Made by a program: the position numbers and the translations under genes. This document shows, one piece after another, positions 32,154 through 37,698 of a stretch of DNA of 37,698 nucleotides. The DNA comes from CTSoil-075 sp964292325 (lineage in GTDB: Bacteria; Bacillota; Negativicutes; DSM-13327). How positions within the stretch are numbered: the first letter of the stretch is position 1; every line of letters begins with the position of its first letter. The notes beneath the pieces were generated by a model. That model saw only the letters and a program-made list of their open reading frames with translations, was not told the DNA's origin and made no database searches. The stretch spans positions 1 through 37,698 of the forward strand of contig CAXYVG010000028.1 of assembly GCA_964292325.1 (NCBI GenBank). Reading direction: 5' to 3'.

Positions 32154-33490
32154 GTATGATACGTCCTAGAGAGCGTGAGGCAGTCCTACAGTCTCTGCGA
32201 GCCGGGGTAGTACCTCGTGCTGGTCAACGTTATATTCAAGTTGGTCGAGTGCGTGAAATTGAGGCATTGCTGAAAGACATAGAGCGTGTAACAGATGGCG
32301 GCACGATGTTCCGCCTGGTTATTGGTGAATATGGTTCAGGGAAAACTTTCTTTCTAAATCTTGTTAGAGCAGTTGCTATTGAAAAGAAACTTGTCACTGT
32401 ACATGCTGACCTTAACCCAGATAGAAGACTCCACGCAACTGGTGGGCAAGCACGTTCATTATTTGCGGAATTGATGAAAAATCTCTCAACTAGAGCAAAA
32501 CCAGATGGTGGTGCTTTGGTAGGAATCATCGAACGCTTTATATCTAATGTCCGCATGGAAGCTACGACAAACGGCGTAAGCCCTAATAAAGTAATTTATG
32601 AAAAACTAGCTCATTTGTCGGAGATGGTAAATGGCTATGACTTCGCAACGGTAATTGAGGCTTATTGGAAAGGTTTTGAAAGTGGACAAGAACAGCTAAA
32701 AACAGATGCAATCCGATGGCTACGTGGAGAATTTACAACAAAAACTGATGCAAAAGTAGCTTTGGGCGTTAGAACGATTATCGATGATAATTCATTTTAT
32801 GATCAGTTAAAACTACTAAGTAAATTTGTACAACTTGCTGGATATGCAGGAGTCTTAGTATGCCTTGATGAGATGGTCAACCTCTACAAACTTGCAAATA
32901 CTCAGGCACGTAATGCTAATTATGAACAGATCCTTCGCATCTTAAATGATTCATTACAGGGAAATGTTGATGGATTAGGGTTCATATTTGGAGGAACTCC
33001 CGAATTTTTAATGGATGCTCGTAAAGGGTTATACAGCTACGCTGCTTTGCAGTCGCGGTTGGCAGAAAATGCGTTTGCGAAAAATGGTTTTTTAGACTAT
33101 AACCATCCTGTTCTTAGACTTTCAGGCTTGAGTCAGGAAGAATTTTTAGTTCTACTAATAAAACTGCGAAATGTTTTTGCATTTGGAGATCCTAGCAAAT
33201 ATTTGATACCAGACGAAGGAATAATTGCTTTTATGGAACATTGCAATAAACGTATTGGGGACTGCTATTTTAGAACTCCTCGTACTACAATTACAGCATT
33301 CATTAATCTATTATCAATTCTTGAACAATATGCGGATGCAGATTGGCGAAGCATGATTGGTCATGTAAAAATAGAACAGGACATGGGATTTCAGAAGGAG
33401 ACATTTCCTGAACCACAAAAATCTACTGACCATATCGATCAAAAAACCGTGGGAGATGATGTAGATGAGTTCGCAAGCTTCAAACTCTAG
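32150..33490 (+). CDS. sngB: Shango-like defence ATPase SngB (BrxD-like)
   Basis: A 446-residue P-loop ATPase of the BrxD/DUF2791 type: REREAVLQSLRAGVVPRAGQ at the N-terminus, VGRVREIEALL, Walker A GEYGSGKTFFLN (~62-73), Walker B AGVLVCLDEMVNLY (~235-248), then a sensor-type GGTPEFLMDARKGLYSYAAL segment and LRLSGLSQEEF. BrxD proteins occur in BREX types 2 and 6, but none of the BREX core genes (pglZ, pglX, brxC/pglY) is here, so Shango is the better fit. Overlaps of 4 and 26 bases with its neighbours imply coupled translation. Confidence 0.82.
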   Translation: MSMIRPREREAVLQSLRAGVVPRAGQRYIQVGRVREIEALLKDIERVTDGGTMFRLVIGEYGSGKTFFLNLVRAVAIEKKLVTVHADLNPDRRLHATGGQARSLFAELMKNLSTRAKPDGGALVGIIERFISNVRMEATTNGVSPNKVIYEKLAHLSEMVNGYDFATVIEAYWKGFESGQEQLKTDAIRWLRGEFTTKTDAKVALGVRTIIDDNSFYDQLKLLSKFVQLAGYAGVLVCLDEMVNLYKLANTQARNANYEQILRILNDSLQGNVDGLGFIFGGTPEFLMDARKGLYSYAALQSRLAENAFAKNGFLDYNHPVLRLSGLSQEEFLVLLIKLRNVFAFGDPSKYLIPDEGIIAFMEHCNKRIGDCYFRTPRTTITAFINLLSILEQYADADWRSMIGHVKIEQDMGFQKETFPEPQKSTDHIDQKTVGDDVDEFASFKL

Positions 33491-35714
33491 CCATGTGTCC
33501 ACAGCATTTAGTCTTCTTGATTCAAGAATTCAGCATTGGATATGGGAACTAGGATGGACGGAGCTTAGAGATATACAAGAAGCCGCAATACCAGCAATCC
33601 TCCAAGAGAAAGATGTAATAATTGCAGCCGCCACAGCTTCTGGTAAAACTGAGGCGGCCTTTTTCCCGATATTAACTCGCTTGCTTAGTATGAAAAATCA
33701 ACAATCGACAGTGCTCTATATTAGCCCTTTAAAGGCGCTTATTAATGACCAATGGGAGAGGCTTGATCTATTGTGTGAGAATCTAGAAATAATGGTAACT
33801 CCGTGGCATGGGGATATCGTTTCTTCAAAAAAGAAGCGATTTCTAAGTAAACCAAGCGGCTGCGTGCTTATTACCCCTGAATCGTTGGAAGCATTGCTTA
33901 TGAAGTATGGGCACCAAGTTAGCAGTATTTTTTCAGGACTTGTATATTGTGTTATCGATGAAATTCATGCCTTCATGGGAACTGAAAGAGGAAAACAGCT
34001 ACAGAGTTTATTACACCGACTGGAAATAACCGTAAATAAAAAAATACCGCGTATTGGCCTTTCTGCCACTCTTGGAGATATGGGAATGGCTGCGAACTAT
34101 CTGCGTCCAAGAATCCCTGAAGGGGTAAATATCATATGTAGCGGAAGCAACAATCAGGAGCTCAAGGTTGTATTATATGGTTATCGGATTGAGAAGCAGA
34201 TCGATAACGTTGTAGAGGAAGTAAGAAATTCAAATACCGATGCTCAGCATGAAGAATGTTTAGCGGGAGCCTATGATTGGGTGGCACGAAAACTTTTTTC
34301 TTCACTACGAGGAAACAATAATCTTGTTTTTCCAAATTCGCGAGCTGTGGTTGAAATATTATCAGATAAATTTAGAATGATGTGTGAGGATATGGGACTT
34401 TCAAATGAATTCTGGCCTCATCATGGTAGCTTATCAAAAGAGATTAGGGAAGAGACTGAACGGGCGTTAAAGAAAAAAGAAAATCCGGCTACAGCGATAT
34501 GCACGAATACCCTAGAATTGGGTATAGATATTGGAACGGTTAAAAGCGTGGCTCAAGTTGGTTCCCCCCCGTCTGTCGCAAGTCTTCGGCAGCGTATTGG
34601 CAGATCTGGCAGAAAAAAGGGAGAGCCAGCGATTCTAAGAGCCTTTAGCATTGAAAATGATATTGACCAACAAGTAAGGATGTCTGACCTGCTACGTGAG
34701 CAACTTGTGCAAAGTATTGCCATGATTCAGCTTCTTGACAAAAGGTGGTGTGAACCCATACACGTAAAAGGCTTTCACCTTTCTACACTAGTACAACAAC
34801 TACTTTCCAGTATCGCACAATATGGAGGGCTGACTGCTGGACGTTCTTGGCAGTTACTCTGTGAAATGGGGCCATTTACAGGGCTTACTCAATCTGATTT
34901 TATTGAGTTATTACGGGAACTTGGGAAGCAACAAGTCGTTATTCAGGATCATACGGGCCTATTATTATTGGGAGCACTAGGTGAGAAGCTGGTAAACCAT
35001 TATTCCTTTTATGCGGCATTCAAAAGTGACGAAGAATACAGAATAGTTTATCAAGGGAAATCTTTGGGGGCACTGCCAATTAGTAGAGCCATCACATTAG
35101 ATAGCTACTTAATATTCGCAGGAAAGCGTTGGCGTGTTAAAGAATTGGACGAAAAACAAAAAGTTATAATCGTAATACGGGATAAAAGTGGTAAGGCACC
35201 TCATTTTTTTGGTTGTGGATCAAGACTGCATGACAGGGTTCGTGAAGAAATGCAAGAAGTTTTAAGATCGCAACAAAAAATTACATTTCTTGATGCAATT
35301 GCGGCAGACCTACTTGATGAGGGGCGTTTCCATTATCAGCAACTGGGGATCGATTCTAACCCGATTCTCCAGATGGGTAGAGAAGTGCTGATATTTACTT
35401 GTAAAGGCGATAGCGTACACGATACCTTAGTTCTTATGTTCAGACAACGAGAAATTTGTGCTACTAATGAAGGACTGTACATTTCAGTTGAAGCGGATTC
35501 AGTTGATGTCGTTCAGAACTTGTTACTTGACTTTTCAGAAGGAGTGTCGATATCAGAAGATAGCTTAGCAAATTTTGTTAAGAATAAAGCGCAGGAAAAA
35601 TGGGATTGGTTACTATCAGAGAATTTACTCAATAAAAATTATGCATCGCTATATTTAGATTTAGAGAATGCTCGAAAGGCAGCGAAAGAGATAATATTGA
35701 AATGCAATATATAA
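33465..35714 (+). CDS. sngC: Shango-like defence helicase SngC (DEAD/DEAH, Lhr-like)
   Basis: A 749-residue superfamily 2 helicase. Motifs in order: Q-motif region (WTELRDIQEAAIPAIL), motif I AAATASGKTEAAF, Ia YISPLKALINDQ, motif II VIDEIHAFMG, motif III GLSATLGD, the second RecA domain with TNTLELGIDIGTVKSV, and motif VI RQRIGRSGRKKG. The C-terminal ~330 residues are unassigned but resemble the tails of BrxHI/Lhr-type helicases. The start lies 26 bases inside sngB, with GGGAGATG upstream. This is the third gene expected in a Shango operon. It is followed after 45 bases by a SIR2-like gene on the same strand. Confidence 0.85.
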   Translation: MSSQASNSSHVSTAFSLLDSRIQHWIWELGWTELRDIQEAAIPAILQEKDVIIAAATASGKTEAAFFPILTRLLSMKNQQSTVLYISPLKALINDQWERLDLLCENLEIMVTPWHGDIVSSKKKRFLSKPSGCVLITPESLEALLMKYGHQVSSIFSGLVYCVIDEIHAFMGTERGKQLQSLLHRLEITVNKKIPRIGLSATLGDMGMAANYLRPRIPEGVNIICSGSNNQELKVVLYGYRIEKQIDNVVEEVRNSNTDAQHEECLAGAYDWVARKLFSSLRGNNNLVFPNSRAVVEILSDKFRMMCEDMGLSNEFWPHHGSLSKEIREETERALKKKENPATAICTNTLELGIDIGTVKSVAQVGSPPSVASLRQRIGRSGRKKGEPAILRAFSIENDIDQQVRMSDLLREQLVQSIAMIQLLDKRWCEPIHVKGFHLSTLVQQLLSSIAQYGGLTAGRSWQLLCEMGPFTGLTQSDFIELLRELGKQQVVIQDHTGLLLLGALGEKLVNHYSFYAAFKSDEEYRIVYQGKSLGALPISRAITLDSYLIFAGKRWRVKELDEKQKVIIVIRDKSGKAPHFFGCGSRLHDRVREEMQEVLRSQQKITFLDAIAADLLDEGRFHYQQLGIDSNPILQMGREVLIFTCKGDSVHDTLVLMFRQREICATNEGLYISVEADSVDVVQNLLLDFSEGVSISEDSLANFVKNKAQEKWDWLLSENLLNKNYASLYLDLENARKAAKEIILKCNI

Positions 35715-35759
35715 TGAGAAAAAGACCGTTGAAAGAGAAAAAAGAGCGAAGGTGAAAAT

Positions 35760-36887
35760 ATGTCAAGGATTGTGTTACTTGGCGCTGGGTTTTCCAAAGC
35801 GGCAGGATTGCCGTTAGGTGATGAATTATTTAAAATGATTAGGGCGGAAGCTCGGACATTAGGCTTAGAACATATTCTGGAAGAAGATATCAATTTGTTC
35901 GCGAGATATGAATCTTCTAGAACAGGATGTAAAGTGGATATTGATAAAATTAAATTAGAAAAATTTATCTCTTATCTTGATATAGAGCATTACTTAGGTC
36001 TACGTGGCCCAGATACTTGGTCTTCGGATGGCAACAAATCTCAGATGCTGATTAGAAACCTGATCTGTAAGGTACTATTTGAAAAACAAAACGCAATGAC
36101 AGAAGCGACGAAGGCTTTATACGATGCGTTTGTTCGTAAGCTTAATCCTGATGATTGGGTCATTACATTTAATTATGACACAATTCTGGAAAATGCGTTA
36201 TATAGAAATGGCATTGAATACAGGCTATATCCAGCTAAATATGAAACGGATGATACTATTAATAATGAAGCCTCAGAAGTTGTATTACTTAAAATGCATG
36301 GCTCAATGAATTGGTTCGATATCACTAAATACAATAAATCATTTGCATATATGCAGAAACAACTACATTACTATAATCCAAGGCACACAGTATTTGGAGA
36401 TTCGCAATTATTAAAGCCAACGAAGATTGCACACCATGCGAGAGAAACTAGCCCGTTACAATCTATATATGCAGTAAAAGACATTGATCGATACTTGATC
36501 CAACGTGATTATCTCTGTTGTGCCCCACTAATCATTTCACCATCATACTCTAAAATGGTATATTTCAATCCGTTACTTGAATTTTGGGAAGGGTTTTATA
36601 AAGCAGGACTTTACAATACAGAAATTGTAATCATCGGATTTTCCCTTCCTGAACACGATGAGTACATTAGCATACCATTAATCAATATGATAGTGAATTT
36701 TCAACAACATAATCACATTGAAGCACTAGGTGGACAACCTCGTAAAAATCTAAAGATTGTGGATTATCAACAGACCACGGAAGATATAACACAATTCAAG
36801 AAACGTTTTTGTTTTGTTGACTGGGGACAATGTGACATTTATTGGGATGGGTTGACCGAGGATGTCATTGATAATATTTTTACTTAG
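35760..36887 (+). CDS. SIR2-like domain protein, probable NAD-consuming defence effector
   Basis: A 375-residue protein of the SIR2_2 type. The NAD-binding start is RIVLLGAGFSKAAGLPLGDE. The core has DDWVITFNYDTILENAL (the conserved Asn-Tyr-Asp) and the catalytic His region LLKMHGSMNWF, and the late strand is IVIIGFSLPEHDEYI. SIR2-like proteins in defence systems (Thoeris, DSR, SIR2-HerA and others) usually deplete NAD during infection. There is no extra effector or sensor domain, so it presumably needs a partner. It lies 45 bases after the helicase with its own GAAGGTG, in the same orientation, and an HNH nuclease gene follows. It is not a standard Shango component. Confidence 0.75.
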   Translation: MSRIVLLGAGFSKAAGLPLGDELFKMIRAEARTLGLEHILEEDINLFARYESSRTGCKVDIDKIKLEKFISYLDIEHYLGLRGPDTWSSDGNKSQMLIRNLICKVLFEKQNAMTEATKALYDAFVRKLNPDDWVITFNYDTILENALYRNGIEYRLYPAKYETDDTINNEASEVVLLKMHGSMNWFDITKYNKSFAYMQKQLHYYNPRHTVFGDSQLLKPTKIAHHARETSPLQSIYAVKDIDRYLIQRDYLCCAPLIISPSYSKMVYFNPLLEFWEGFYKAGLYNTEIVIIGFSLPEHDEYISIPLINMIVNFQQHNHIEALGGQPRKNLKIVDYQQTTEDITQFKKRFCFVDWGQCDIYWDGLTEDVIDNIFT

Positions 36888-36942
36888 CCAGAAAGAAATA
36901 AATTTCAAAAATATTGGATAGTAATGATTGGATGTGATAGGT

Positions 36943-37569
36943 ATGGTAACACGTGATACCCCTGCCCATAAACTTTGCGCTGAATGGGGAGTGCAGGTAG
37001 AACAACCTCTTTTTGGGAAAAGGGGGGAATGGTATGGACGGTTAACAAGATTTCCTGCAGCATTAGTAGATCCTAATGGGTATTTGTATCTGGAATCTCC
37101 CGAGTCTCTAAACATTCCAGGAATAAAAATCGGGAAACAAATAAACGTGCAAAAAGGGGGGATTTCTGGATTACCTGGATATGTAAGAATGACGGGAGAT
37201 GCAGTTGAAAGAGTCGTTTATCAAAGAGATTTTGATGAAGAACTTAAAAAATCTAAAAAGTTAGCAAAAGAAGCAAGAATGAATCGGATTTGTAATGCTG
37301 AAAAGAATCCAGTTAAGGTTAGAGTGGTTCAGACAATGTATAAAAGAAGCCCTGATGTAGTCGCAGAAGTATTAGAACGAGCAGCAGGTATTTGTGAGGC
37401 GTGTGAAAGACCTGCACCTTTTAATCGGAAAATTGATAATAGCCCATATTTAGAAGTACATCACTTAACAGCGTTGTCAGAGGGTGGAGAGGATACACTG
37501 GAAAATACAATAGCAGTATGCCCTAATTGTCATCGGCGATACCATTATGGAAAACTTGATAATGAGTAA
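36943..37569 (+). CDS. McrA-like HNH endonuclease
   Basis: A 208-residue protein. The C-terminal ~75 residues are an HNH nuclease: AAGICEACERP (first zinc Cys pair), YLEVHHLTALSEGG (catalytic HH), then LENTIAVCPNCHRRYHYG (Asn, second Cys pair and last His). The N-terminal ~100 residues (GEWYGRLTRFPAALVDPNGY, IKIGKQINVQKGGISGLPGY) form an all-beta module seen before HNH domains in putative restriction nucleases; its ligand is unknown. The ATG at 36943 is the likely start, although its ribosome site is weak and a TTG at 36928 is possible. It lies 55 bases after the SIR2 gene. A role against incoming DNA is inferred. Confidence 0.75.
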   Translation: MVTRDTPAHKLCAEWGVQVEQPLFGKRGEWYGRLTRFPAALVDPNGYLYLESPESLNIPGIKIGKQINVQKGGISGLPGYVRMTGDAVERVVYQRDFDEELKKSKKLAKEARMNRICNAEKNPVKVRVVQTMYKRSPDVVAEVLERAAGICEACERPAPFNRKIDNSPYLEVHHLTALSEGGEDTLENTIAVCPNCHRRYHYGKLDNE

Positions 37570-37675
37570 GAGAATATGTATGGAAATTAATAGAATAAAT
37601 AATAGGCATATTTGTGTATTGATATTATTATTGAATTTTGAACTATATTCCAATACTTCGCAGAATTTTTCCAGT

Positions 37676-37695
37676 ATTAATAGAAATACTAAGTA
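37676..37695 (+). repeat. 20-bp direct repeat, copy 2
   Basis: Identical to 19942-19961. It lies three bases from the window end, so the extent of the repeat to the right is not visible. Confidence 0.5.
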
Positions 37696-37698
37696 AGA

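Noticed and set aside
29169..35714. BREX system, because of BrxD-like and BrxHI-like proteins
   Set aside because: No pglZ, pglX methylase, brxC or brxL; the TerB-domain first gene fits Shango instead.
730..36970. Shared CCCCTGCCCATA at 734-745 and near 36959-36970
   Set aside because: Both lie inside coding sequence of unrelated genes with no extended similarity; chance.
1..37698. tRNA or rRNA genes
   Set aside because: No cloverleaf with a T-loop GTTCGA-type core or rRNA segment could be recognised by eye; a tRNAscan run would settle it.

Overview
The window is AT-rich DNA from a spore-forming, flagellated member of the Bacillota. PdaB-type deacetylase, a GerMN lipoprotein, MotAB, CIRCE-controlled groESL, an acpS-nnr-mazEF block and a PdtaS/PdtaR (ANTAR) pair together fit an anaerobic Negativicutes of the Pelosinus/Sporomusa kind. 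The class is an inference from gene content and style; no rRNA or marker tree was available.

Region 1 (1-19.2 kb) is ordinary chromosome. It starts inside the 3' end of a LevR-type sigma-54 activator. Then come a membrane diguanylate cyclase (minus strand), ferritin, the motAB stator, acpS with the NAD(P)HX repair enzyme, the MazEF-type pair ndoAI-ndoA, a secreted ComEC-like metallo-beta-lactamase lipoprotein with a DUF3006 protein, an AMIN-amidase with a GerMN lipoprotein, and thiL-tsaE-tsaB-rimI-tsaD (thiamine phosphate kinase plus the tRNA t6A machinery). It ends with the two-component ANTAR system and groES-groEL. Clear sigma-A promoters lie before the ferritin gene, acpS, ndoAI, the sensor kinase and groES.

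Region 2 (19.2-26.4 kb) begins right after the groEL terminator and is a decayed accessory zone. It holds a 5'-truncated PIN domain, an AlbA_2/ATPase-type regulator, over 1 kb of repeat-rich non-coding DNA, an intact Panacea-type (PanA) toxin-antitoxin pair with an operator-like palindrome in its promoter, a YhcG/DUF1016 gene scrap, a RelE toxin broken by a frameshift and a stop beside an intact antitoxin, and a HicA toxin interrupted by a frameshift in an A7 run beside an intact HicB. The groEL terminator reappears almost unchanged at 25442-25484, and a ~135-bp structured repeat occurs at 21823 and 24438.

Region 3 (26.4-28.8 kb) carries a MocR-type regulator and the PdaB-like deacetylase, flanked by related copies of a short repeat, one of which forms a 20-bp perfect hairpin arm.

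Region 4 (29.1-37.6 kb) is an antiphage defence operon: a membrane-anchored TerB-domain protein, a BrxD-like ATPase and a DEAD/DEAH helicase, overlapping one another, which match the three-gene Shango system. They are followed on the same strand by a SIR2-like protein and a McrA-like HNH nuclease. The SngA-like protein has an unusual N-terminal extension built from an 88-residue tandem duplication. A 20-bp perfect direct repeat occurs at 19942-19961 and at the very end of the window (37676-37695), so regions 2-4 may have moved as one unit, although no integrase is visible.
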